Shown in pieces: positions 27,196-38,101 of a stretch of DNA of 64,000 nucleotides. Position numbers and translations under genes: made by a program. The stretch is from Chloroflexota bacterium. Its GTDB lineage: Bacteria > Chloroflexota > JAJPGV01. Location of the stretch: positions 20,585-84,584 of the forward strand of contig JAJPGV010000037.1 in assembly GCA_021325635.1 (NCBI GenBank), in the 5' to 3' direction. Positions within the stretch are counted from its first letter, which is position 1. Every line of letters begins with the position of its first letter. The notes under the pieces are model-generated. The model searched no databases and had not been told where the DNA came from. It saw nothing but the letters and a program-made list of their open reading frames with translations.

Positions 27196-27926
27196 TCATT
27201 CCCGCGCTCGACCTCCTGGACGGCAAATGCGTGCGACTGCGCCAGGGCAGCTTCGACCAGTCCACGGAGTACTCCGAGGACCCGCTGGCCATGGCCAAGC
27301 ACTGGCAGGACACCGGCGCAGAATGGCTGCACGTGGTGGACCTGAACGGAGCTCGAGAGGGCCAGCCCAGACACCTGCAGCTGGTACATGCGATCCGGCA
27401 GGCATGCCCTGGATTGAAGCTGGAGCTGGGTGGAGGCCTGCGCAGCCTCGGCGCCATCGAACACGCTCTCCAGGCAGCCGACCGCGTCGTTCTCGGCACC
27501 GTTGCCATCAAGCAGCCCGAGATCGTGCGCGATTCGGTCGGCCGCTTCGGCGAGCGAATCGCGGTGGGGATCGATGCGCGTCAGGGCCTGGTGGCGATCG
27601 AAGGCTGGGAGTCGACGTCGGCTCGACCGGCGCTCGACGTGGGAAGGGAGATGCAGCAGGCCGGCGTGCAGACGGTCATCTTCACCGACGTCGAAACCGA
27701 TGGCACCCTGCAGGGCCCCAATCTGGAGGCGCTGGGCCAGATGCGTCAGCTGCAGCAGGTGCAGCTCATTGCTTCGGGCGGAGTGGCTACGATCGCGCAC
27801 CTCCGGCAAATCGCGAAATTGCGAGTGGACGCGTGCATCGTCGGCAAGGCGCTGTACGATGGCGCCATCGACCTGGCCAGGGCCATGCACGAGGTCGAAG
27901 AGACCGCGGAACGCTATGAATGGTAA
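27189..27926 (+). CDS. hisA: ProFAR isomerase HisA
   Basis: 245 residues. It isomerises ProFAR to PRFAR in histidine synthesis. A beta/alpha barrel with the phosphate-binding repeats is seen; the N-terminal LVIPALDLLDGKCVRL holds the catalytic aspartate, and VETDGTLQGPN holds the second. ATG 27189 is preferred over GTG 27180 because the family starts at MLVIPALDL. It overlaps hisH by 7 bases. A hairpin and repeat element separate it from hisF. Confidence 0.93.
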   Translation: MLVIPALDLLDGKCVRLRQGSFDQSTEYSEDPLAMAKHWQDTGAEWLHVVDLNGAREGQPRHLQLVHAIRQACPGLKLELGGGLRSLGAIEHALQAADRVVLGTVAIKQPEIVRDSVGRFGERIAVGIDARQGLVAIEGWESTSARPALDVGREMQQAGVQTVIFTDVETDGTLQGPNLEALGQMRQLQQVQLIASGGVATIAHLRQIAKLRVDACIVGKALYDGAIDLARAMHEVEETAERYEW

Positions 27927-27948
27927 GGGCGCGAGCGGGCTCGCGCCC
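27927..27948 (+). terminator. GC hairpin directly after hisA
   Basis: GGGCGCGAGC and GCTCGCGCCC form a perfect 10-bp stem with a 2-base loop, starting one base after the hisA stop. No T-run follows. It may terminate or stabilise the hisS-hisH-hisA message. Confidence 0.4.
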
Positions 27949-28134
27949 AGTGAAGAGTGAAGAGTGAAGAGTGAAGAGTTGGGAACGAAGTCGGGGCTAG
28001 GCCACGTGAAGAGTAAAGGGTGAAACGTTGGGAACGAAGAGTGAAGAGTAGACAGTGTGGGGTTCGCCGAAGCGGCCGGCCGACAGCGGTGCCACGATCC
28101 AGCACTCTTCACTCTTCACTCTTCACTCTTCACT
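27949..28134. repeat. Heptamer array with 31-bp inverted arms
   Basis: The left arm is four and a half copies of AGTGAAG (27949-27979). The right arm (28104-28134) is its exact inverse complement over 31 bases. The 124-base middle has degenerate copies of the heptamer and two copies of GTTGGGAACGAAG (27978 and 28027). The element fills the hisA-hisF gap, and its right arm ends 13 bases before the hisF ATG, so the ribosome site could be affected by folding. Confidence 0.85.
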
Positions 28135-28147
28135 GCTTGGTCAGCGC

Positions 28148-28911
<764 letters not shown>

Positions 28912-28915
<4 letters not shown>

Positions 28916-29559
28916 AGGCCAGGATCAAAGGCGAGCCGGTGCCATTCGACATTGCTCAGATTCACTTCGACCAGCAGGGCCTGGTACCGGCGATCGTGCA
29001 GCATGCGCGCTCCAAGCAGGTGTTGATGATCGCCTATATGAATCGGGAGGCGTTAGACCGCACGCTGGCCGGCGATCACGTCTGGTTCTGGAGCCGCAGC
29101 CGGCAGGAGCTGTGGGAGAAGGGCGCTACCTCGGGCAATTTCTTGATGCCCAAGGGGCTCACGGTCGATTGCGACGGCGACGCGGTACTGGTGCTGGCCG
29201 AGCCCACCGGGCCCGTCTGCCATACTGGGGCGCCAAATTGCTTTTTCAACCAGGTCGTGCCGCCGGAAGACGGCCTGGGGCCGGAGATCCTCGAAGAGCT
29301 GGCGCAGGTCATCGCTCAGCGCAACCGCGACCGCCCGGAGGGCTCCTACACGGCTAAGCTGCTCCGCGAAGGCATCGACCGTATTGCCAAGAAGATCGGC
29401 GAGGAATCCGCGGAAGTGATCATCGCCGGCAAGAACGGTGTTCCAAGCGAGATCATCTGGGAAGTCGCCGACCTGTGGTACCACACCCTGGTCCTCCTCG
29501 AGGCCACCGGCGTACCCCTGCCCGCCGTCTACCAAGAGCTGGCCAAGCGCCGCAAGTAG
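28912..29559 (+). CDS. hisIE: Bifunctional PRA-CH / PRA-PH (HisIE)
   Basis: 215 residues. The HisI half hydrolyses the PR-AMP ring: metal ligands in DCDGDAV and the cysteines of CHTGAPNC are visible. The HisE half (from about residue 120) removes pyrophosphate from PR-ATP, with the EESAEV and ADLWYH acidic helices. The fusion order I-E is the common one. GTG 28912 overlaps hisF. hisG, hisD, hisB and hisC are not in the window. Confidence 0.93.
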
Positions 29560-29666
29560 GCACAGCCGCAACCTCCAGCCGGCCTGGCGTGCAGGCGTAT
29601 TCCGGCGCTCGCGCCTGCAAGCCGACGACCCATGCTCGTCCGGAGGCCGAAAAGCCGGTCCCATAT

Positions 29667-31043
29667 TCAAGGGCTGCCGGGGATTGGCGCGCCCAGCAAC
29701 CGATCCGCCGCGGCGAAGCCGCTGGCAATGCAATCCGGGATGCCCACGCCGCGGTAGCTGTTACCGGCCAGCGCGAGGCCCGGAAGGCGCTCCAGCGCAG
29801 TTTCGAGCGCTGCCATGCGATCCAGGTGCCCAACCTCGTACTGGGGCATGCTGTCGGGCAGTCGGTTGAGCCAGACCTCCTCGGGCGGACCATCGACGTC
29901 GAGCAGCTCATCGAGGTCGTTCAGCACGTTCGCCACGAGCTGCTCGTCGTCGATCTCGTAATGCCGGCGGCCCAGCATCCCGCCTACGAATGCCCTCAGC
30001 AGCACGTGGCCAGGCTGCGAGCGCCCCTCGAACTTCCGGCTGCTGAAGCTGCAAGCGATGATGGAACGGCCCTCGCTGTGCGGCACCACGAAACCAGCCC
30101 CGTTGAGCGGATGCCGCACCTGCTCCTCGCGGAAGCCGAGGTTAACGGTCACGACCGACGAGCGAGGAGCTGCCGGCAGCGGGAGGCCCGGCAGCCAGGA
30201 GGCAGCCGCCGCAGGCGGCACGCACAGGCACACGCCATCGGCGACGAGCTCTGCGTCGCCACCCTCGGAAGAATTGCCAAAGCGCACCCGCCACCCGCCT
30301 TCGACACGATCGAGACCCTGCACTGCGGTATTCAGGCGCACGTCGGGCAGGGCCGCGCGCAAAGCGCTTACCAGGATCTCCATGCCTTCCCCAAAGGAGT
30401 GGAACAGCGCGTATCGCGCCCCACTGGTTCCAGGCCCGGTCGACCGCCGCGCGGTCAGCAGAGCGCGCACGACGCTGCCGTGCCGCCGCTCCATGTCGAG
30501 AAACTGCGGCATAGTCGCCGCCAAGCTCAGCCGCTCGGGATCCGCCGCATAAATGCCGCCCAGCAGCGGCTGGGCCAGGCGATCGAGCGCCTCCTGCCCC
30601 AGTCTGCGCCGAACGAAGCTAGCCAGAGACTCGTCCGGCGCTGCCCGCCGCCTGGCCACCAGGTCCAGCAGCATGCGCGCCTTCCCCAACGGCGAGACGA
30701 TGGGGGACCGTAGGAACGGGCCGAGCGCGCTCGGCGCCATCAGGTACAGGCCTTCCGGAACCGGCAGCAGCCGCCTTCCGCGAACCATGAAGCTGCGGCG
30801 GTACGCCTGGCTAGTCCGAATGAGCTGCTGCTCGAGCCCGAGCTCCCGGCACAGTTGGAGCACCGTGCCCTTGTCGATGAAGGCATCGGGGCCCGCTTCC
30901 ATCAGGTAGTCCCCCTGGATCCGCGTTCGGATGACGCCGCCGACGCGACCGCTCGCCTCCAGCAAGATCACCTCCGCCCGGTCCTTCAGACGGTAGGCCG
31001 CCGCTAGTCCGGCAATACCTCCACCCACCACCACGATGCGCAT
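29667..31043 (-). CDS. hemY: Protoporphyrinogen/coproporphyrinogen oxidase
   Basis: 458 residues. A FAD-dependent oxidase of late haem synthesis. The dinucleotide motif VVGGGIAGLAAAYRL opens the protein, followed by GRVGGVIRT and EAGPDAF, and it ends in LAGNSYRGVGIPDCIASG, the FAD-closing segment. Whether it acts on coproporphyrinogen III or protoporphyrinogen IX cannot be told here. It is divergent from the complex I operon. Confidence 0.92.
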   Translation of the reverse strand: MRIVVVGGGIAGLAAAYRLKDRAEVILLEASGRVGGVIRTRIQGDYLMEAGPDAFIDKGTVLQLCRELGLEQQLIRTSQAYRRSFMVRGRRLLPVPEGLYLMAPSALGPFLRSPIVSPLGKARMLLDLVARRRAAPDESLASFVRRRLGQEALDRLAQPLLGGIYAADPERLSLAATMPQFLDMERRHGSVVRALLTARRSTGPGTSGARYALFHSFGEGMEILVSALRAALPDVRLNTAVQGLDRVEGGWRVRFGNSSEGGDAELVADGVCLCVPPAAAASWLPGLPLPAAPRSSVVTVNLGFREEQVRHPLNGAGFVVPHSEGRSIIACSFSSRKFEGRSQPGHVLLRAFVGGMLGRRHYEIDDEQLVANVLNDLDELLDVDGPPEEVWLNRLPDSMPQYEVGHLDRMAALETALERLPGLALAGNSYRGVGIPDCIASGFAAADRLLGAPIPGSP

Positions 31044-31049
31044 GACGAG

Positions 31050-31055
31050 AGCTTA
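31050..31055 (-). promoter_or_regulatory. -10 box (TAAGCT) 6 bases before the hemY ATG
   Basis: On the minus strand TAAGCT is followed by 6 bases and the ATG at 31043. This is compatible with a leaderless transcript. The match to consensus is moderate. Confidence 0.35.
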
Positions 31056-31186
31056 CTCGCCATCCCTGCCCAGCCCAGGCGGCCCTGATTTCGGTCCTCC
31101 CGGACCAGGAACTACGAGCCCCCTTGGTAGACTTGACTCCCGGGAAAGCGGCACATCGCCGCCACTAGTCCCCCTGGGGAATTCCG

Positions 31187-31540
31187 ATTCCGACATACAT
31201 CGCGCTGACGGTTTATCTCGGCCTGGCAGGCGCCCTGGTCGTGGCCCTGATCTTCATTTCGGGGCGCCTATCGCCCCATCACCCTACCCCCGCCAAGCTC
31301 GAGCCGTATGAGTGCGGGATCTCCGAGCCAACCCCCACCGAGTCGCGCTGGCCGGTACGTTTTGCCCTGGTCGCTATGCTGTTCCTGATCTTCGACGTCG
31401 AGGGTCTGTTTCTCTATCCCTGGGCAGCATTGATGCGTGACCTTGGCTGGACAGGCATCGAGGTCATCGCCAGCTTCTTCGTCATCCTTGGCGTCGGCTA
31501 CGTGTACGCTCGTTCCCGAGGAGCGCTCGAATGGCGGTAG
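31187..31540 (+). CDS. nuoA: Complex I subunit NuoA
   Basis: 117 residues if read from the ATT at 31187. NuoA is a three-helix membrane subunit next to the quinone site. Visible are helix 1 ([20 protein letters not shown]), the PYECGI loop, helix 2 with FLIFDVE and helix 3. The only standard start is GTG 31241, which lies near the end of helix 1 and would remove it. ATT at 31187 has GGGGA (31176-31180) 6 bases upstream, so I propose ATT as the real start; ATT 31181 is a weaker option. The stop overlaps nuoB by 10 bases. Confidence 0.85.
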   Translation: MPTYIALTVYLGLAGALVVALIFISGRLSPHHPTPAKLEPYECGISEPTPTESRWPVRFALVAMLFLIFDVEGLFLYPWAALMRDLGWTGIEVIASFFVILGVGYVYARSRGALEWR

Positions 31541-32013
31541 AGCACCCCGAGCTGCACGTCAAGGATGCCGCTCCCGCGTTTTTCCTCGGCCGCATCGAAG
31601 AGTGGAGCCGGGAAAATTCGCTATGGCCGGTGATGTTCGGCCTGGCCTGCTGCGCTATCGAGATGATGGCCACATCGGCGTCGCGCTTCGATCTCGCCCG
31701 CTTTGGTTCCGAGCTATTTCGTCCCAGCCCGCGACAGGCGGATCTCATGATCGTCTCCGGCAGGGTCTCGCAGAAAATGGCCCCGGTGCTCAAAGAGATC
31801 TACGACCAGATGCCGGATCCCAAGTGGGTCATCGCCATGGGCGATTGCGCGGCCTGCGGTGGGATATTCAACAACTACGCCGTCATACAGGGAGTGGACA
31901 AGATCGTCCCGGTGGACGTGTACGTGCCTGGCTGTCCGCCCCGTCCCGAAGCGCTCCTCGACGGGATCATCAAGCTCAAGGAGCGGATCCGGGAGCGCTC
32001 GCGGGCTCAGTGA
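31531..32013 (+). CDS. nuoB: Complex I subunit NuoB
   Basis: 160 residues. It carries cluster N2, the last iron-sulfur centre before quinone. Ligands are seen in LACCAIEMM (adjacent cysteines), GDCAACGG and PGCPPRPE. The length and the ending are normal. It overlaps nuoA and, by 4 bases (GTGA), nuoC. Confidence 0.95.
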   Translation: MAVEHPELHVKDAAPAFFLGRIEEWSRENSLWPVMFGLACCAIEMMATSASRFDLARFGSELFRPSPRQADLMIVSGRVSQKMAPVLKEIYDQMPDPKWVIAMGDCAACGGIFNNYAVIQGVDKIVPVDVYVPGCPPRPEALLDGIIKLKERIRERSRAQ

Positions 32014-32402
32014 AAGTCACACTCGCCGATGTTCCGGCCGCCATACGGCGGCTCAAGGATGAAGGCTACAACCGGTTCGTGGACCTGACCGTGGTCGACT
32101 ATCCGGAGCGCGAGGAGCGCTTCGAGCTCAACTATGCGCTGTTCCACACCATCGATCGCGCCTGGGTGCAGGTGAAGGCCAGCACGGCCGGCAAGGCTCC
32201 GAGCATCTGCGACATCTTCGTAGGGGCGAACGCCTACGAACGCGAGGCCTATGACATGTTCGGGGTCGAGTTCGAGGGCCACCCCATGCTGAGGCGAATC
32301 CTCATGCCTGACGATTGGGTGGGCCATCCACTGCGGCGGGACGAGCCGTTGGGCGGCGAAGAAGTGGATTTCACCACTCGGCGCGGGTACCGTGGCGATT
32401 AG
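32010..32402 (+). CDS. nuoC: Complex I subunit NuoC
   Basis: 130 residues, shorter than most (150-200), but the 30-kDa subunit core is complete: [17 protein letters not shown], the signature [16 protein letters not shown], and [13 protein letters not shown] 32010 overlaps the nuoB stop. The extra upstream open frame belongs to nuoB in another frame. It contacts NuoD in the peripheral arm. Confidence 0.93.
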   Translation: MKVTLADVPAAIRRLKDEGYNRFVDLTVVDYPEREERFELNYALFHTIDRAWVQVKASTAGKAPSICDIFVGANAYEREAYDMFGVEFEGHPMLRRILMPDDWVGHPLRRDEPLGGEEVDFTTRRGYRGD

Positions 32403-32416
32403 GAGCGCCAAGCCTC

Positions 32417-33607
32417 GTGCCTGACCTGCTCGTCAGCGATCGCCCCGAAATCCTGCACATCAACCTTGGGCCACAGCATCCGTCGACCCACGGCGTGCTG
32501 CGCGTCGAGCTGCTGCTCGACGGCGAGATCGTGGTCGAATGCCAGCCCGTGATCGGCTACCTCCACACCGGCATCGAGAAGACGTTCGAGCACCGCACCT
32601 ATCTGCAGAACGTCACCATGACCGACCGTCTCGACTATCTCAATCCACTGGGCAATAACCTGGCCTATGCCCTCAGCGTCGAGAAGCTCTTCGGCTGCGA
32701 CGTCCCCGAACGGGCCCAGATCGGCCGCGTGCTGCTGGCCGAGCTGACGCGTATCAATTCCCATCTGGTCTGGACGGGCACCACCGCGCTCGATCTCGGC
32801 GCGAACTCCGTGTTCCTCTACACCTTCCGGGAGCGCGAGCAGCTGCTGGATCTATTCGAGGAGCTCAGCGGCGCTCGGATGATGACGAGCTTCATCCGGC
32901 CAGGCGGCCTGTTTGCCGATTTGCCGGCAGCCTGGCTCGACAAGGTGAGCAGCTTCCTGGACGTCTTGCCGAAAAGGATCGACGACTACGAGAGCTTGCT
33001 GACCGACAACCCGCTCTTCAGGGAACGGACCATTGGGGTGGGCGTCCTGTCGGCCGAGGACGCCCTGGCGGTAGGCGTAAGCGGACCCATGCTGCGGGCT
33101 TCGGGCGTCGACTTGGACCTGCGCAAGGCCAAGCCATACAGCATGTATGAGCGCTTCAACTTCGAGGTGCCCGTGTACACCCATGGCGACTGCTACGACC
33201 GCTACCGGGTGCGCATAGCCGAGCTCCGCCAGAGCATTCTCATCTGCCGTCAGGCGCTGAACATCCTGCCCGAGGGCTCGGTTCGGACGTCAGACCGCAA
33301 GGTGATGCCACCACCACGCAGCGAGCTGGCCGGCTCTATGGAGGCGGTGATTCATCACTTCAAGCTGTACACAGAAGGGCCCCGGCCACCGGCCGGCGAG
33401 GCCTACGTCGGCGTCGAATCACCACGCGGCGAGCTGGGCTTCTTCGTCGTCAGTGACGGCACGGGCAAGCCGGTCCGCTGCCGGGTGCGAGCGCCCTCCT
33501 TCGCCAACCTGCAAGCGCTGCCGCTGATGGCCAAGGGCGGGCTCATAGCCGACCTGATCGCCATCATCGCCAGCATCGATCCTATCCTGGGCGAGGTCGA
33601 CAGGTGA
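32417..33607 (+). CDS. nuoD: Complex I subunit NuoD
   Basis: 396 residues. The 49-kDa subunit forms the quinone pocket with NuoB. HPSTHGVLR near the N-terminus, GYLHTGIEKTFE and the closing IDPILGEVDR are diagnostic. The GTG at 32417 follows AGGAG (32401-32405). nuoE overlaps its end by 4 bases. Confidence 0.95.
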   Translation: MPDLLVSDRPEILHINLGPQHPSTHGVLRVELLLDGEIVVECQPVIGYLHTGIEKTFEHRTYLQNVTMTDRLDYLNPLGNNLAYALSVEKLFGCDVPERAQIGRVLLAELTRINSHLVWTGTTALDLGANSVFLYTFREREQLLDLFEELSGARMMTSFIRPGGLFADLPAAWLDKVSSFLDVLPKRIDDYESLLTDNPLFRERTIGVGVLSAEDALAVGVSGPMLRASGVDLDLRKAKPYSMYERFNFEVPVYTHGDCYDRYRVRIAELRQSILICRQALNILPEGSVRTSDRKVMPPPRSELAGSMEAVIHHFKLYTEGPRPPAGEAYVGVESPRGELGFFVVSDGTGKPVRCRVRAPSFANLQALPLMAKGGLIADLIAIIASIDPILGEVDR

Positions 33608-34136
33608 ACGTCCAAGATCAGGAAGCCGCGGGCAGCGCCTCCCCGCTCTCCGCGGCCGTTGAAGAGCGTATTCGCGCCGAGGTGGGCAGGTACCCTCAGC
33701 GGCGTACGGGACTGCTGCCGGCGCTCAAGATCGCCCAGGAGGAAACGCATTTCCTGCCGCCGCCGGTGATTGCGCGTGTAGCCGACATGGTCGGCGTGTC
33801 GCATGCATCGGCCAATGAGCTGGTGACGTTCTACTCGATGCTGCGGACGAAGCCCCTGGGGACGACCGTCGTAGAGGTGTGCGCGCAGCTGCCGTGCGCG
33901 CTGCGCGGGGCGGATGAGCTGCTCGGTCTGCTGGCCGCGGCGCTCGAGATCGAACCCGGGGACACGACGCCGAATGGCGCCGTGACGCTGCTGCGATCGC
34001 ACGAATGCTTCGGGGCCTGCAATCGAGCCCCGATGTGCGTGGTCAACGACGAATACCGCGAGAACCTCCGAGGTAAGGCTCTGGAAGCGTTCCTCGCCGA
34101 GGTTGAGACTGCCGCCGGCCTGGAAGGACAAACGTC

Positions 34137-34140
<4 letters not shown>
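33604..34140 (+). CDS. nuoE: Complex I subunit NuoE
   Basis: 178 residues. A thioredoxin-like subunit with the 2Fe-2S cluster N1a; ligands are in CAQLPC and HECFGACNRAP. It belongs to the NADH-dehydrogenase module with NuoF and NuoG. GTGA overlaps on both sides tie it to nuoD and nuoF. Confidence 0.94.
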
Positions 34141-35402
<1,262 letters not shown>

Positions 35403-35423
35403 GCCAGCCAGGAGTACTGCCGC

Positions 35424-37121
35424 GTGGCTGAAGCGCTCCCACCGGTCACGGTCATCATCGACGGCCAGGAAGTTCGCGTTCCGAAGGGCACATTGCTGAT
35501 CGAAGCTGCCAAGAAGGCTGGCGTCGAAATCCCCGTGTTCTGCTACCACCCCAAAATGAAACCCGTCGGGGCCTGCCGCATGTGCCTGGTCGACATACAG
35601 AAGATGCCCAGACTCCAGACGGCCTGCACCACCCCCGTGAGCGAGGGCATGATCGTCCATACGCGCAACGACCGGGCGACCGCCGGCCAGAAGGCTGTGC
35701 TGGAGCTGATGCTGGCCAACCACCCGCTCGATTGCCCGATCTGCGATAAGGGCGGCGAATGCCCGCTGCAGGACAACACCTTCAAGTTCGGCCTGGGCGT
35801 GAGCCGCTTCACAGAGCCCAAACGAAAGCTCGCCAAGGCGATCCCGCTGTCCGAGCGGATCGTGCTCGACCGCGAGCGCTGCATCATGTGCTACCGCTGC
35901 GTCCGCTTCCAGGATGAGATCGCCGGCGATCAGGCGCTGGCCGCCATGGATCGAGCCGGCACGAGTCAGATCGGCGTGCTCGACGGCGAGACGTTCGATT
36001 CACCATTTTCGGGCAACACCATCGACCTCTGCCCGGTTGGCGCCCTGCTGAGCCGGCAGTATCGGTTCCGAGCCCGACCCTGGGACCTGCAAAGGACGCC
36101 GTCGATTTGTGCCGGCTGCGCGGTCGGCTGCAACGTGGAGCTGCACGCTCGCGACCGAGCATTGCAGCGTATGGTTCCCCGCGAGAACATGGCTATCAAC
36201 AACGAATGGCTGTGCGACTTCGGGCGGTTCGACACCCTGCCACTCGGCATAGAGCGCCTGCGGGAGCCAGCGGTGGACGGCCAGCCCACGTCGTGGGCCG
36301 AAGCCCTGGAGTCCGCGGCCGAGCTGCTGCGATCGGGACCGACCGAAGTGATCGTCTCGCCGTCGATTACGAACGAGGCCCTCAACGCGGCCACCACCAT
36401 TGCTCGCGAGCTCAAAGCCGGCCTGGGGGTGTGGCCAGCGACGACCGGTCAGGTTCGCCGCACGATCCAGGACCTGGTGACTTCCAAGACGATCATCCTG
36501 CTCGGGCTGGATGTGTGGCGAGCGCTGCCGGTGCTAGCGCTGCGCGTCCGCGAGGCGCTCAAGGCCGGGGGCAAGCTGTATTTCGTAGGGGCGGGAGCCA
36601 ACGGTCTGTGGCGCGACACGTCCGCCACGTTCGCCACCGTCGAGGAGCTCGTCCAGGCGCTCACGCACGACGGCGCTCTTCCCCAGCCGATCTCCATCCT
36701 TGGGTGGGGAGCCGACGCGCTCGGTGATGAGCTCGCGGCGGAAGGCATGGTCGGCTCGCCCGCGACTGCCGCCAACGGCGCGGCCATGACCGGCCTGCCA
36801 AAGGCCACCTTCGAAGCGCCCGTCCAGCTGCTCGTCGGCAACGAAGATTGGCCTCTGCGCTCCTCAGCCAGCGCCCGGATTCAGCTGCGCTGGTCAGCCG
36901 CCGGTGACGCAGCCGATCGGCCCTCGATCGTTTTGCCGCTGGCCCATCCTTACGAACAGACCGGATCGTTGATCAACCTCGAGGGAACGGTCCAGCAGCT
37001 CCATCCCGGAGCCGCAGCACCCGCGGCGGCTCACCCGGATTGGCTGGCGCTGGCCGAGCTCGCCGAGGCGCTGCACATCTCCGCCGCGCCGGACATGGAG
37101 ACCAACGCTGCCCTGGCTTGA
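35424..37121 (+). CDS. nuoG: Complex I subunit NuoG (short form)
   Basis: 565 residues, shorter than many NuoG proteins (700-900). The N-terminal 2Fe-2S site (FCYHPKMKPVGACRMCLV), the His/Cys3 cluster (HPLDCPICDKGGECPLQD) and the N5/N4 cysteines (RCIMCYRCVR, LCPVGAL) are all present. The extra cluster N7 motif CAGCAVGC also appears. The molybdopterin-like domain after residue 270 is reduced. GTG 35424 is the start. The end overlaps the inferred nuoH start. Confidence 0.94.
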   Translation: MAEALPPVTVIIDGQEVRVPKGTLLIEAAKKAGVEIPVFCYHPKMKPVGACRMCLVDIQKMPRLQTACTTPVSEGMIVHTRNDRATAGQKAVLELMLANHPLDCPICDKGGECPLQDNTFKFGLGVSRFTEPKRKLAKAIPLSERIVLDRERCIMCYRCVRFQDEIAGDQALAAMDRAGTSQIGVLDGETFDSPFSGNTIDLCPVGALLSRQYRFRARPWDLQRTPSICAGCAVGCNVELHARDRALQRMVPRENMAINNEWLCDFGRFDTLPLGIERLREPAVDGQPTSWAEALESAAELLRSGPTEVIVSPSITNEALNAATTIARELKAGLGVWPATTGQVRRTIQDLVTSKTIILLGLDVWRALPVLALRVREALKAGGKLYFVGAGANGLWRDTSATFATVEELVQALTHDGALPQPISILGWGADALGDELAAEGMVGSPATAANGAAMTGLPKATFEAPVQLLVGNEDWPLRSSASARIQLRWSAAGDAADRPSIVLPLAHPYEQTGSLINLEGTVQQLHPGAAAPAAAHPDWLALAELAEALHISAAPDMETNAALA

Positions 37122-38097
37122 GACGGGACTGGACGCGGCCAAGTCGCTGCTGCTCATCCTGCTGCTGCTGACGGCGATGGCCTACATGACCTGGTTCGAG
37201 CGCCGGGTCATCGGACGGTTGCAGGTGCGCTTGGGCCCCAACCGCGTGGGGATAGGCGGACTGCTGCAGCCTTTGGCCGATGCCCTGAAGCTGTTCTTCA
37301 AAGAAGACGTCCGTCCGGCGCGGGCCGACCGGATCCTCTTCCCGCTGGCTCCCGCCATTTCGCTTTTCGCCGCGCTGGCGGCCTTCGCCGTCATCCCCTT
37401 CGGGCCCACGACGCGCATTGCCGGAGTGGAGGTCCCCGGCGGCATTGCCAACCTGCAGGTTGGCCTGCTCTACCTCGTCGGCATTTCGAGCTTGGGCGTC
37501 TACGGACTGGTCCTGGGCGGCTGGTCGTCCGGCTCGAAATATTCACTCATCGGCGGCCTGCGGGCAGCGGCGCAGGTGGTCTCGTACGAGCTGATCCTGG
37601 GTCTGGCGTTGGTATCTGTTGCCCTCGTCGCCGGCACACTGTCGCTCGAAGGAGTAGTTGGCGGCCAGGCCAACGGACTTCCCTACGTGATCCTGCAGCC
37701 GGTCGCCTTCCTGCTCTACCTCGTCGCCGCGGTGGCGGAGACGAACCGCGCCCCCTTCGATCTGCCCGAAGCAGATACGGAGCTCGTGGCGGGCTACCAC
37801 ACCGAATACGGCGGCATGCGCTTCGCCATGTTCTTCATCGCCGAATACGTCAACGTCATCACTGTCTCGGCCCTGGCGGCGACCATGTTCTTCGCGGGCT
37901 GGTCGGGGCCCTTCCTGCCCGGGCCGCACTGGCTGTTCATCAAGATGCTGGCCTTCCTGTTCCTGTTCGTCTGGCTCCGCGCCACCCTGCCGCGGCTGCG
38001 CTACGACCAACTGATGCGGTTATCCTGGTCAGTGCTCTTGCCTCTGGCTCTGATAAATCTCCTGGCGACGGCTGTGGTCGTCGCGGTAACACGGTAA
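37108..38097 (+). CDS. nuoH: Complex I subunit NuoH
   Basis: 329 residues if begun at CTG 37108. The membrane subunit forms the quinone-entry channel. GPNRVGIGGLLQPLADALKL, AAAQVVSYEL and ETNRAPFDLPEADTELVAGY are strongly conserved. The first standard start, ATG 37177, falls inside helix 1 (LLLILLLLTAMAYMTW) and would cut most of it. In this frame there is no ATG, GTG or TTG upstream. CTG 37108 has GGAG (37097-37100) 7 bases before it. Either CTG is used or a small frameshift hides the start. Confidence 0.88.
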   Translation: MPWLETGLDAAKSLLLILLLLTAMAYMTWFERRVIGRLQVRLGPNRVGIGGLLQPLADALKLFFKEDVRPARADRILFPLAPAISLFAALAAFAVIPFGPTTRIAGVEVPGGIANLQVGLLYLVGISSLGVYGLVLGGWSSGSKYSLIGGLRAAAQVVSYELILGLALVSVALVAGTLSLEGVVGGQANGLPYVILQPVAFLLYLVAAVAETNRAPFDLPEADTELVAGYHTEYGGMRFAMFFIAEYVNVITVSALAATMFFAGWSGPFLPGPHWLFIKMLAFLFLFVWLRATLPRLRYDQLMRLSWSVLLPLALINLLATAVVVAVTR

Positions 38098-38101
38098 AGA
38101 C

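Noticed and set aside
27949..28134. Insertion sequence or miniature transposon
   Set aside because: There is no target duplication or transposase, and the arms are simple tandem heptamers.
29475..30713. 412-codon plus-strand open frame
   Set aside because: It is antisense to the protoporphyrinogen oxidase gene, which has clear FAD motifs.
30058..30909. Plus-strand open frames of 164 and 118 codons
   Set aside because: They are antisense to the protoporphyrinogen oxidase gene and carry no motif.
31241..31540. nuoA from GTG 31241
   Set aside because: It would delete most of the first membrane helix, which is clearly encoded upstream in the same frame.
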